Assembly: GCA_016208315.1 (NCBI GenBank)
Contig: JACQYF010000154.1
Coordinates: 1-36,305 of the forward strand
Length of the DNA stretch: 36,305 nt
Origin: Chloroflexota bacterium
Lineage (GTDB): Bacteria > Chloroflexota > Anaerolineae > UBA4142
Direction of reading: 5' to 3'
The stretch's first letter is position 1, and each line of letters opens with the position of its first letter. Of this stretch, positions 23,922 to 31,666 are shown piece by piece. The position numbers were made by a program, and so were the translations under genes. Below the pieces are notes generated by a model. That model did not search any database, was not told the DNA's origin, and saw only the letters and a list, made by a program, of their open reading frames with translations.

Positions 23922-24773
23922 TTAGAGTGGAAACGGGAAGAGTAATATTCCAACGGAGAACAGAACGACGAAGACTACCGCGACCCAATCGCTCGGCCTG
24001 GCTTTGAATTCGATAAAATGCGTTCTGCCCTTGCCGCCGACGTAGCAGCGCGCTTCCATCGCCAGCACCAAATCCTCGGCGCGCCGCAGCGCGCTGAGAA
24101 AGAGCGGCACGATGAGGGGCAGCAGCGCGCGCGTTTGCTGCACGAAGCGAAATCGGCCCTGGCGTCCCAGGTCGGCGCCGCGCGAAACCTGCGCTTTCAT
24201 TATGCGCTCCAATTCTTCGGCCAGCGTCGGCACAAAGCGCAGCGCAATCGTCATGGTCAGCGCCAGTTCGTGGGCCGGAAAGTTGAAACGCCGCTGCAAC
24301 GGACTGAGCAATCCTTCCGTCCCCAAAGTCAATTCCGTGATCGTCGTCGAAAACGTCAGCAAACTCGTAAGAATCAACAGTTCGACAAATCGCGCCGCGG
24401 AAACGATCGCGAGTTGAACGCCGCAGGTGTTGCTGTCAATCGGGCCCCAACGGAAGAAAGAGACGCAATTCTGTCCGCCGGCAAAGCCGCTCGTATAAAA
24501 AGTGATTTGCAGTGCGGCCAGGAGCAGTACGATGGGGATCGCCGGTTTCAAGCCACTCAGCGCATAGCGCATCGGAATCTTGCTGAACGGAACGAGCGCA
24601 AGGGCGACCAGCAGTAAGATCGTGTTGGCCGTGTAACTCGTGCTGAACGTGATCGCGGCGACGAGCAGCGCGAAGCAAAGCAGCTTGATGCGCGGATCCA
24701 ACTTGTGGATAAACGATTCAAGCGCCAAATACTGGCCGATGGTGATGTTACGTGCGATTTCAAAGTCTTCCAT
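23922..24773 (-). CDS. ecfT: EcfT transmembrane scaffold protein
   Basis: 283 residues, four to six membrane segments. The two coupling motifs of EcfT, which dock on the two ATPase grooves, are seen as SRG (in AQVSRGAD) and ARC (in AMEARCYVGG) where ARG is usual in both. An insertion-like, Cys-containing loop (GGQNCVSFFRWGPIDSNTCG) lies near residue 98-117. It links the S component to the fused EcfA. A heptad array covers its upstream gap. Confidence 0.9.
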   Translation of the reverse strand: MEDFEIARNITIGQYLALESFIHKLDPRIKLLCFALLVAAITFSTSYTANTILLLVALALVPFSKIPMRYALSGLKPAIPIVLLLAALQITFYTSGFAGGQNCVSFFRWGPIDSNTCGVQLAIVSAARFVELLILTSLLTFSTTITELTLGTEGLLSPLQRRFNFPAHELALTMTIALRFVPTLAEELERIMKAQVSRGADLGRQGRFRFVQQTRALLPLIVPLFLSALRRAEDLVLAMEARCYVGGKGRTHFIEFKARPSDWVAVVFVVLFSVGILLFPFPL

Positions 24774-24778
24774 AAGTC

Positions 24779-24876
24779 CAGTGAACAGTTAACAGTCTTC
24801 AGTTAACGGTCTTCAGTATTCAGTCTTCAGCATTCGGTTACTGTTCACTGTTCACCGTTAACTGTTCACTGACTAC
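24779..24876. repeat. Heptad array between ecfA fusion and ecfT
   Basis: Fourteen 7-nt units in register: CAGTGAA/CAGTTAA/CAGTCTT, then TGTTCAC/CGTTAAC. The right part encodes the last residues (EQLTVNSEQ) and the stop of the fused EcfA. Confidence 0.9.
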
Positions 24877-26637
24877 TGCTACGGCTTCTTCTACCGTCAG
24901 CGCATCCTCGCGCACGTTGATCCCCCGCGCGCGCAGCGCGTGCATGGCCGCCGTGACCTGCGGCACGCCCAGGCCCAATTCGGTCAATCGCTGCGGCTGC
25001 GTGAAAATCTGCCGCGGGTTCCCGCTCAAAACGCTTTGCCCATCCGCAAGCACATACACGCGATCACACAGCCGCGCGATCTCTTCCATATTGTGCGAAA
25101 CGATGACAAGCGTCGTGCCCCACTCACGCTTGAGGGTCACGATCCGTTCGAGAATATCTTGATGCCCACGCGGGTCGAGGCCGGCGGTCGGCTCGTCAAG
25201 AATGAGGACCTCGGGCTTGCAGGCGAGCACGCCCGCGAGCGCGACGCGCCGCCGCTCGCCGCCGCTGAGCGAGTGGAGCGCGCGGTCCTTGAACGAATCG
25301 AACGGCAATCCGACTGCTTCCAACGCCTCGCGCACGCGCCCTCTTAGCTCATCGCCGCGCAATCCCATCTGCCAGGGGCCAAAGGCCACGTCGTCGCCGA
25401 CGTGCTGCTCAAAGAGTTGCGCTTCCGGGAATTGGAACACCAATCCCACGCGGCGGCGCAGCGCGCGCGCGTCGAGTTTGGGATCACGAAGATCAAAGTC
25501 CAAAACGCAAACCTCACCGGATTGTGGACGCATTAGCCCGTTGAGGTGCTGGATCAATGTGGACTTGCCCGAGCCGGTGTGCCCGATGATGCCGACGACC
25601 TCGCCGCGTTGCACGTCTAGATTCACCTTTCGCAACGCGACCGATTCGAGCGGCGTGCCGCGGAGGTAGGTGTGCTGCAAGTGGCGAACCGAAACACTTG
25701 TAGGAGAGGGGGTGAGGGAGTGAGGGGGAGATTCAAGTATGGGAGTGTGGGCGTGTGAGGGTCCAAAGTTCTCCCCCTCACCCCCTCTCCCCCTCACCCC
25801 CTCGTTTTCTATGAAAGCATCAACAAACTCCTCAACGCTCAACACGTCGCGCGGAAACGTCTCGCACCGCGCGTGCAAGCGATGGGCAAGCTGCGTGATT
25901 TCAGGGACGTCGAGTTGCAATTCGCGCAAGCGTTCCGCTTGGCTGAAAACCCCGCGCGGCGTACCTTCGAGCGCGATCTGTCCGGCTTCGAGCACGATGA
26001 CGCGGTCGGCGAGCGCGGCTTCGCGCATGAAATGGGTGATCGCGACGATTGTCGTGCCCTCGTCGTTCAAGCGCCGCGCGACCCGCAGCACTTCGTCGCG
26101 CCCCAGTGGATCGAGCAGCGCGGTAGATTCGTCGAGCACGAGCACTTTTGGCTTCATCGCCAGGATGCCCGCAATCGCCACGCGCTGTTTCTGCCCGCCT
26201 GAAAGCAAATGCGGCGCGCGACGGCGATACTCCTGCATCTCGACCGTGTCGAGCGCCCAGTCCACGCGGGCGCGCAATTCTACGTGGGGCACGCCGAGGT
26301 TCTCCGGTCCGAAGGCGACATCCTCTTCCACGATCGTCGCGACGATCTGATTATCCGGTGACTGAAAGACCATGCCGACCATCGTCCGCACGTCGAGCCG
26401 ATGCGACTTGTCTTTGGTATTCCAGTCCTTCACCCACACGTCGCCTTGCGTCGGCAGAAGCAAGCCATTGAGATGCTTGGCCAGCGTAGACTTGCCCGAT
26501 CCATTGTGGCCGATGATTGCGACGTACTCGCCGCGATGAATCTGAAAACTGACTCCGCGCAAAGCATGAATCGGCTGCGTAGAATCGGGCCCATAAGTGT
26601 AATGAACGTTTTCGACGCGCAAAATCGGTTCGGTCAT
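24838..26637 (-). CDS. Fused EcfA-EcfA' ATPase of an ECF transporter
   Basis: 599 residues holding both ECF ATPases in one chain. Half 1: Walker A GHNGSGKST at 43-51, signature LSGGQ at 145-149, Walker B LVLDES at 166-171. Half 2: Walker A GHTGSGKST at 352-360, LSGGE at 457-461, LILDEP at 478-483. Both halves end in the ECF-specific LxxDVP/LGVP domain. The linker (about 278-313) is translated octad array. The chain's C-terminus (EQLTVNSEQ) is translated heptad array. The ATG at 26637 is preferred to a TTG at 26655 that lies in the leader terminator. First gene of the operon. Confidence 0.93.
   Translation of the reverse strand: MTEPILRVENVHYTYGPDSTQPIHALRGVSFQIHRGEYVAIIGHNGSGKSTLAKHLNGLLLPTQGDVWVKDWNTKDKSHRLDVRTMVGMVFQSPDNQIVATIVEEDVAFGPENLGVPHVELRARVDWALDTVEMQEYRRRAPHLLSGGQKQRVAIAGILAMKPKVLVLDESTALLDPLGRDEVLRVARRLNDEGTTIVAITHFMREAALADRVIVLEAGQIALEGTPRGVFSQAERLRELQLDVPEITQLAHRLHARCETFPRDVLSVEEFVDAFIENEGVRGRGGEGENFGPSHAHTPILESPPHSLTPSPTSVSVRHLQHTYLRGTPLESVALRKVNLDVQRGEVVGIIGHTGSGKSTLIQHLNGLMRPQSGEVCVLDFDLRDPKLDARALRRRVGLVFQFPEAQLFEQHVGDDVAFGPWQMGLRGDELRGRVREALEAVGLPFDSFKDRALHSLSGGERRRVALAGVLACKPEVLILDEPTAGLDPRGHQDILERIVTLKREWGTTLVIVSHNMEEIARLCDRVYVLADGQSVLSGNPRQIFTQPQRLTELGLGVPQVTAAMHALRARGINVREDALTVEEAVAVVSEQLTVNSEQ
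25701..25804. repeat. Octad array inside the ecfA fusion (linker)
   Basis: Thirteen 8-nt units in register over 104 bp, with G-rich units (GGGGTGAG) on the left and CCCCCTCA/CCCCCTCT on the right. It is read through in frame between the two ATPase halves. Confidence 0.9.
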
Positions 26638-26644
26638 TCTCGTT

Positions 26645-26680
26645 TCAAAAAACAAACGCCTCTCGAAAAAGCCGAGAGGC
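26645..26680 (-). terminator. Leader terminator/attenuator before the ecf operon
   Basis: On the minus strand GCCTCTCG, a 7-base loop and CGAGAGGC, followed by GTTTGTTTTTTG, ending only eight bases before the ecfA ATG. The left arm could alternatively pair with GCCGAG about 60 bases upstream in the leader, which would allow a switch. Confidence 0.65.
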
Positions 26681-26822
26681 GCGACAATAATACGCGAAAC
26701 TCATTTGTCGTTCCGTCTCGGTCGCACTCGGCGATCCAAGCGGTAAATTCGTTCTTATTCGCTTATTCGTTCAAACATTCGCTGACGTGCTCGCGGCTGA
26801 TGGCTCAGTCCACGGCACCTGC

Positions 26823-26851
26823 ATTGTAGCACAATCACGGTAGCATGGCAA
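26823..26851 (-). promoter_or_regulatory. Promoter of the ecf operon
   Basis: Minus strand TTGCCA (26851-26846), a 17-bp spacer and TACAAT (26828-26823). The leader would be about 180 bases long, unusually long for this window. Confidence 0.7.
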
Positions 26852-26888
26852 ATATCGCGCAAACCCGTATTCAATCTGCAATCTGAAA

Positions 26889-28574
26889 TTACGGCACCGC
26901 CCACGTCTCCAAGCGCTCGTAACCATCCGTGACCGCAAACGTGCGCTGGACGCCGGGACGGGTCAGCGTGGCGCGGGTGGCCCACCACAGCGGTACGATC
27001 GCGACGTTCTCCTCAACCAGCATTTTGTCCGCCGCGCGATAGAGCGCCTTGCGCTTGACGAGGTCGGTTTCGCGCGCCGCGGCATCAACGGTTTGATCGA
27101 GCGCCAAACTACTCCAGCGGGTATAGTTGTACGTCGTGCCGCCGCGAAAAACGCTGCCCACAAAATCGCCGGCATCCGGGATGTAGCCACACCACGCGAG
27201 CCGAAAGACTTGAGGCGGGTCGTCCCGCAGCGCTTGGCTGTAACTTTTCCAATCGAGCGCCTTGACCGATACCTCGACGCCGAGATTGTTCTTCCACATC
27301 TGGACCACGGTTTCGCCGATGCGCTCGTTGATGTCGTTCGTGTTCACGGACAGCGTGATCGTGGGCAATCGTTTCTTGGCGTCGTATCCGGCTTGGCGCA
27401 AATAGTCGCGCGCCTGATTCGCATTGAACGGAATGCCGACCGTGTCGGAGATGTCCGCGGAGGCGACGATGCCGGGCCGCGTAAACCAGCGCGCCGGCTC
27501 GCCCAGCTTGACGACTGAGGTGACGAGCGTCTCGCGATCAATCGCCGCGGCAAACGCTTTGCGGACGAGTAGTTCGTTGAACGGCGGCTTGGTCGTGTTG
27601 AACCCGTAATAGTGCGTGCATAGACTGGGGACCAGTTTTAGTTGCCGGCCCAGAATGGGATCCTCTTTCAGATGATCCACATCCTCGGCGGTCAGCCCCC
27701 CGTACGGATCGAGCGAATCGAGATTGCCGCTCCTGAATTCTTCGAGAGCCGTCGCCGTGTCCGCGATCATCGTAAAGCGAATATGCTCGATCTTGACTAG
27801 ACTCGCATCGTACCAATAGGGATTCTTGAGCAGCACGATTTCACGACCGTGCTGCCAGCTCTCCATCACGTAAGGCCCGTTCGACCAAATCACGCCCGGA
27901 TCGGTCCAAACGGAACCACCGGCCTCGATTGCTTCCTTCGGCTGCGTCCGCACGAGCCAGGCGCTGACAATGCTGGGGAAAAAGCTCGTCGGGCGCGTGA
28001 GCGTAAAGCGGACGGTCGCCGCGTCGAGCGCGTGGACGCCGAGGTTGGCAAACAGCTGCTCGAACATGGCTTCGGTCGTCTTCTTCGGGTCCGCCGAACG
28101 CAACTGCTCGGCGCCGCGAATCAACGGCGCGACGACGGGCGCGAATCCCGAGCCGGTGCGCGGATCGAAGACGCGGCGGACGCTGTAAACGACATCCTCG
28201 GCGGTCACCGCGCGTTTGGTTTCGAATTTCTGGGTTGCGGGAATGTAGCGCACCCACTGAGCATCGGTCCGCAGCTTGAATTCCCAAATGAGGCCATCGG
28301 CGGAAACCGCCCATGAATTGGCGAGCGCGTGCTCGGGCGTGCCGGTCGTCGGTTCCGTATCCGCGAGACTCAGAAAGAGCATTCGCATGACTTGGAGCGA
28401 GCCGGGATCGGTCGCCAGCGCGGGATCGAGCGTCGCCGGCTCCAGGCCGAGGTTGAGACGCAAGTCGCGCGCGACGGTCGTGGCAATGGACTTGCAGCCG
28501 GCGAGCGCGAGCGCGCTCGTCAGCAGGAGGACGATGAGAAACCGAGCAGCAAAGGTTTTGGGGGAAGGTAACAT
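26889..28574 (-). CDS. Family-5 (OppA/DppA-type) solute-binding lipoprotein
   Basis: 561 residues. Signal peptide with lipobox LAGC (C27). The family-5 fold is marked by NLGLEPATLDPALATDPGS near the start, AEDVVYSVRRVFDP in the middle and WSNGPYVMESW. These proteins bind peptides, sugars or nickel for ABC importers; no permease or ATPase genes adjoin, so it is an orphan receptor or works with distant genes. There is no ribosome site, and the promoter places transcription about two bases before the ATG, so a leaderless mRNA is likely. A short TTTCAGATT remnant directly follows the stop, as after livH. Confidence 0.9.
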   Translation of the reverse strand: MLPSPKTFAARFLIVLLLTSALALAGCKSIATTVARDLRLNLGLEPATLDPALATDPGSLQVMRMLFLSLADTEPTTGTPEHALANSWAVSADGLIWEFKLRTDAQWVRYIPATQKFETKRAVTAEDVVYSVRRVFDPRTGSGFAPVVAPLIRGAEQLRSADPKKTTEAMFEQLFANLGVHALDAATVRFTLTRPTSFFPSIVSAWLVRTQPKEAIEAGGSVWTDPGVIWSNGPYVMESWQHGREIVLLKNPYWYDASLVKIEHIRFTMIADTATALEEFRSGNLDSLDPYGGLTAEDVDHLKEDPILGRQLKLVPSLCTHYYGFNTTKPPFNELLVRKAFAAAIDRETLVTSVVKLGEPARWFTRPGIVASADISDTVGIPFNANQARDYLRQAGYDAKKRLPTITLSVNTNDINERIGETVVQMWKNNLGVEVSVKALDWKSYSQALRDDPPQVFRLAWCGYIPDAGDFVGSVFRGGTTYNYTRWSSLALDQTVDAAARETDLVKRKALYRAADKMLVEENVAIVPLWWATRATLTRPGVQRTFAVTDGYERLETWAVP

Positions 28575-28582
28575 GCGGGGGG

Positions 28583-28611
28583 ATTATAACATAGAAGAAC
28601 AATGAGGTGAA
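28583..28611 (-). promoter_or_regulatory. Promoter giving a leaderless transcript
   Basis: Minus strand TTCACC (28611-28606), a 17-bp spacer and a perfect TATAAT (28588-28583). The expected start is near 28576, and the gene's ATG begins at 28574. Confidence 0.65.
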
Positions 28612-28683
28612 AAACCAAAGCCGCAAAAGGATCCGAAACCGTCACCGTCTTACCTACATTCACAGCGCGGCGAAGATTGTTTT

Positions 28684-28890
28684 CTATCCACGTTGAGCGA
28701 AAACTTGATCCAAGAACACCTGGGTGTCCAGGCCTGCTTGCCATCGTTGGTGTCGCCTGACGGAATCCAGTCGGTGATTCCGAGTTAAGGTAAGAAAACG
28801 AACTGTCTCCACCGGCCCAAGCGCGTCCATGAGTGCTTTTAGAGCACGGCGAACAACTTTGTCCTCAGGCAAATATGCTTGATTCTTCAT
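28684..28890 (-). CDS. Small protein related to the PIN partner (unknown function)
   Basis: 68 residues. The pattern LGPVETVRFL, a basic stretch and RWQAG...FLDQVF resembles the PIN partner at 8813-9025 (LGLVGMIRFL, then RYRW). An alternative GTG start lies one codon earlier. It is the last of three closely spaced small genes. The function is not known. The resemblance to a PIN partner makes an antitoxin-like role possible, but no PIN gene is beside it. Confidence 0.65.
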   Translation of the reverse strand: MKNQAYLPEDKVVRRALKALMDALGPVETVRFLTLTRNHRLDSVRRHQRWQAGLDTQVFLDQVFAQRG

Positions 28891-28896
28891 CACAAG

Positions 28897-29148
28897 TCAC
28901 GCCGCCATTACTTCAACTTTGTAACCTAGTCGAGACAGGAAACTGTAGCAGTCATCCCATGTCAGACTGAAATCCTCAATATCCGCTGCGCCCAGACGGC
29001 CAATCACATCCGCAAGAACAGGAGCATCGCGCGAATCCAGCGCACCCTCGTTCATGGTATTCTCCGCCCAATCTACCAATTGAGCGAGAGTGATTTGGCG
29101 GTTGAGATAAGCGAGTATCTGATCGCGTACAACTTGACGAGTAATCAT
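28897..29148 (-). CDS. Small conserved-looking protein, unknown function
   Basis: 83 residues, acidic, mostly helical in appearance, with ITLAQLVDWAEN near residue 18 and a C-terminal LTWDDCYSFLSRLGY. I do not recognise a named family. AGGAAGG precedes the ATG. The gap to the next gene is only a few bases, so the two are probably translated together. Middle gene of the three-gene cluster; the context suggests a small defence or toxin-antitoxin-type module, as inference only. Confidence 0.65.
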   Translation of the reverse strand: MITRQVVRDQILAYLNRQITLAQLVDWAENTMNEGALDSRDAPVLADVIGRLGAADIEDFSLTWDDCYSFLSRLGYKVEVMAA

Positions 29149-29160
29149 GGTTTGCCCTTC

Positions 29161-29397
29161 CTAGACTCTCCGGTGCCCCTTGTCGACTGGAAACTTTTCA
29201 TGGATTTCAACGAGCTTACCGGAATAGTCATATATTTCTTGAACAAATGAGAGTGTTATCTCATTTGCATCAACAATCTTCACATACCGTACCCAGCGCC
29301 GTCTCCCGCCCGAAATATCTCGCCAATACCGACGCCCGCCATCCGGCAATTCCCCACAGTGCGAAAACTTGCGCTCATTCTCAGTACGGGTAGCCAC
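29161..29397 (-). CDS. Small basic protein, unknown function
   Basis: 78 residues, starting at GTG with GGGAG six bases upstream. The sequence has DGGRRYWRDISGG, then RYVKIVDANE and a C-terminal QEIYDYSGKLVEIHEKFPVD. The compact beta-rich pattern, with many Arg and aromatic residues in the first half, could bind nucleic acid, but I recognise no family. First gene of the three-gene cluster (29397 to 28684). No promoter was recognised. Confidence 0.65.
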   Translation of the reverse strand: MATRTENERKFSHCGELPDGGRRYWRDISGGRRRWVRYVKIVDANEITLSFVQEIYDYSGKLVEIHEKFPVDKGHRRV

Positions 29398-29453
29398 ATT
29401 CGTCTCCCTTTCAACTTGCAGTCATTCTACCGCATGCTCTCCTCCCCGTCAAT

Positions 29454-30398
29454 TCACCACGGCGCGTACTGCATTACGAGATTGTACGCGCGATCCAAGT
29501 TGCGCTCGTCCAACAGTTCGACGCGGTCGGCATAGGTGTGCCACGTCAATTCGAGATACCGCATGTCGTCGCCGCTGAGGGCGACCGTGTCAATGCCGTT
29601 TTTCTGGAACACGTTCGAATCGCCGCGCGCCGTGAAGCGCTCATAGACCACGATGTCGGGCTGGACGCGCAAAAGCGCCTGCGTGAGGCGCGGGTTGGCA
29701 AGTTCGTACGGCGGGCTGGATTGGAATTGCCGGCCATCGTAAGTGAGCGCGCCGAAAAACGGAATGACGAACGCATAGCCCGGCACGGCCACCGACGGCC
29801 GGATCGCTAGCTTGCCGCGCCCGATATTGTCAAAGTTGACGATCTCTCGAATCGCAATGTTGTTCGCGCGCGCGTATTCCACGAACGCGGTCGCGCCGCG
29901 TAGGCCCGTCTCCTCTTCGCCCGTAAAGAGAAAAGCCGCCGAGCCGCGATACGCGCGCTTGGCAAGCTCGGTCGCGCTCGCCAGCAGCACGCTGACCGCG
30001 GCCGTATTGTCCGATGCGCCCTGATAGGATGGATCGTCGAACAGCTTGTCGTAGTGGGCCGAGTAGATCGTGTAGGGGCCCGGCGAGTCAAATCGAATGA
30101 AAACGTTGGGGAGCGAGGAATTGGGAATGGGGATTGGGGTGACGCGCGAATTCGGCAGAGCAAGTTGGCGCAAAATATGATCCCGGCGCTCGACGTTTCG
30201 CAAACGGACGAGTTCGTACAGCGACCCATAACGCCCGCTCGCATTGACCGCCTGGACCGCGCTGGGATTGTACGCAAGCGTGTCACGCAGATAAAAGAAA
30301 ATGCCTTCGTACAGCGACCGCGCGTTGGGAAAGATCAATAAGGTCAGCAAGACCAGCGCCGACCCTCCCACCACGCGCGCCTTCGTCAGTGTTCGCAT
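29454..30398 (-). CDS. M28-family metallo-aminopeptidase, membrane-anchored
   Basis: 314 residues. One N-terminal hydrophobic segment (about 10-24) anchors or exports it. The M28 zinc ligands are visible in order: AHYDK (His), GASDN (Asp), GEEE (Glu pair), NFDNIG (Asp) and WHTYAD (His). M28 enzymes remove N-terminal residues from peptides outside the membrane. A short run of TTGGGAA/TGGGGATT-like units at about 30118-30140 is translated as VTPIPIPNSS in a surface loop before the zinc domain and may be another small repeat insertion. A REP-like palindrome ends within ten bases of the start. Confidence 0.9.
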   Translation of the reverse strand: MRTLTKARVVGGSALVLLTLLIFPNARSLYEGIFFYLRDTLAYNPSAVQAVNASGRYGSLYELVRLRNVERRDHILRQLALPNSRVTPIPIPNSSLPNVFIRFDSPGPYTIYSAHYDKLFDDPSYQGASDNTAAVSVLLASATELAKRAYRGSAAFLFTGEEETGLRGATAFVEYARANNIAIREIVNFDNIGRGKLAIRPSVAVPGYAFVIPFFGALTYDGRQFQSSPPYELANPRLTQALLRVQPDIVVYERFTARGDSNVFQKNGIDTVALSGDDMRYLELTWHTYADRVELLDERNLDRAYNLVMQYAPW

Positions 30399-30407
30399 CT
30401 TCCAAAT

Positions 30408-30493
30408 GTAGGGGCGGGGTCACCCCGCCCTTTCCTCGCGCATTCGGCGGCCAAACAGGGCGGGAATCACGGGCGGGGTGACCCCGCCCCTAC
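30408..30493. repeat. Pair of REP-like palindromes (BIME-like)
   Basis: Copies at 30408-30430 and 30471-30493, about 40 bp apart, with the same spacing class as the pair at 11346-11432. They fill the gap between the aminotransferase and the peptidase gene. Confidence 0.85.
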
Positions 30494-30502
30494 AACCCAC
30501 CA

Positions 30503-31666
30503 TCAAAGCATTGTTTCTGCGGCGGCAACGCCTGCGCCGGCGTCGAACCGATACCCCGATGCGAGGAGCGCGCCCTCGATCGCTGCCAGCGTCGCGGATA
30601 TGTCGCCGGGGCTGACGACACCCATGTGGCCGACGCGGAAATACTTGTCGCGAATCAGAGGATGGATGCCTCCGGCCACGACGACGTTGCGCTGTCGAAT
30701 TTTGCCGATCAACTTGCTGTCAATGCCGTCGGGGAAATAGATGGCGCTCATCGTCGGCGCGGCGATTTCGGCGCGCACGGGCACTTGGGCCAACCCGATT
30801 TGCCGGACGCCGACCTTGAACGCATCGCTCAACTTTTTGTGCCGCGCGATGCGCGCCTCCAAGCCCTCCGCCAGGATTTGGCGCAAACTTTCGTGCAGCG
30901 CGTAAACCATATTGACTGGCGGCGTCGCAAAGTACATGCCCTTGCGCGCCAGGTAGGCCTCCATGATGGGCAGCCAGTTCGTCCAATCGCCGTAATAATT
31001 CGCGACCGGTTTCTTGCGCGCCTTGAACGTCTCTAACGCCCGCGGCGACGCCACGAGCAGCGCGAGTCCCGGCGGTACGCCCATCGCTTTTTGCGATGCC
31101 GTCAACGCAATATCCACGCCCCACGCGTCTTGCTGCAACTCCATCCCCGCAACCGAACAGACGCCGTCCACGACCACGAGCGCGTCCGGCGCAGCGTCTC
31201 GCGCGAGTTTCGTCAACGCGCGCACGTCCACCGCGACGCCGGTAGACGTATCCACCTGCGTCATGGCAAAGAGCTTGGGGCGCACCCGTTCGAGCGTGGT
31301 TTGGACCTGTTCGACGGGAACGGTATCGCCCGGCGCCGCGCACAACGTGGTGACCTCCGCGCCGTATCGCTCCAAAATCGCGGTCATGCGGTCGCTGAAA
31401 TAACCGGTGGAGAGGGCCAGCGCGCGATCGCCCGGCTCGACGAGATTACACACCGCCATGTCCATCGCGAGTGTGCCCGAGCCGGCGATCACAAACGGCA
31501 TGCCGCTCGGCGCGATAAAGACCTGCTTCATCCATTCCAACGCCTGTCCAAATCGTTCGACGAATTCGGGCGCGGTGTGGCCGGCCGTCGGCGCGCTGAG
31601 CGCGCGCAGCACGCCGGGATCGAAATTGACGGGACCGGGAATCATTAACAAATCGCGTTCGCTCAT
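30503..31666 (-). CDS. Class V aminotransferase (alanine-glyoxylate/serine-pyruvate type)
   Basis: 387 residues, normal length. The PLP lysine is K193 in ALTASQKAMGVPPG, with the cofactor Asp D167 in VVVDGVCSVAG. The N-terminus LMIPGPVNFDPGVL is typical of the serine-glyoxylate/alanine-glyoxylate branch. It would move an amino group between Ala or Ser and glyoxylate or a similar oxo acid. The start at 31666 overlaps the GNAT stop by ATGA, so a longer frame reaching 31993 is not used. It follows Nudix and GNAT genes in a coupled row. Confidence 0.92.
   Translation of the reverse strand: MSERDLLMIPGPVNFDPGVLRALSAPTAGHTAPEFVERFGQALEWMKQVFIAPSGMPFVIAGSGTLAMDMAVCNLVEPGDRALALSTGYFSDRMTAILERYGAEVTTLCAAPGDTVPVEQVQTTLERVRPKLFAMTQVDTSTGVAVDVRALTKLARDAAPDALVVVDGVCSVAGMELQQDAWGVDIALTASQKAMGVPPGLALLVASPRALETFKARKKPVANYYGDWTNWLPIMEAYLARKGMYFATPPVNMVYALHESLRQILAEGLEARIARHKKLSDAFKVGVRQIGLAQVPVRAEIAAPTMSAIYFPDGIDSKLIGKIRQRNVVVAGGIHPLIRDKYFRVGHMGVVSPGDISATLAAIEGALLASGYRFDAGAGVAAAETML

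Noticed and set aside
26656..26822. T-box, TPP, cobalamin or THF riboswitch in the ecf leader
   Set aside because: None of the consensus elements (TGGNACCGCG, CTGAGA with ACCCT, B12 box) can be found; only a generic leader with terminator is supported.
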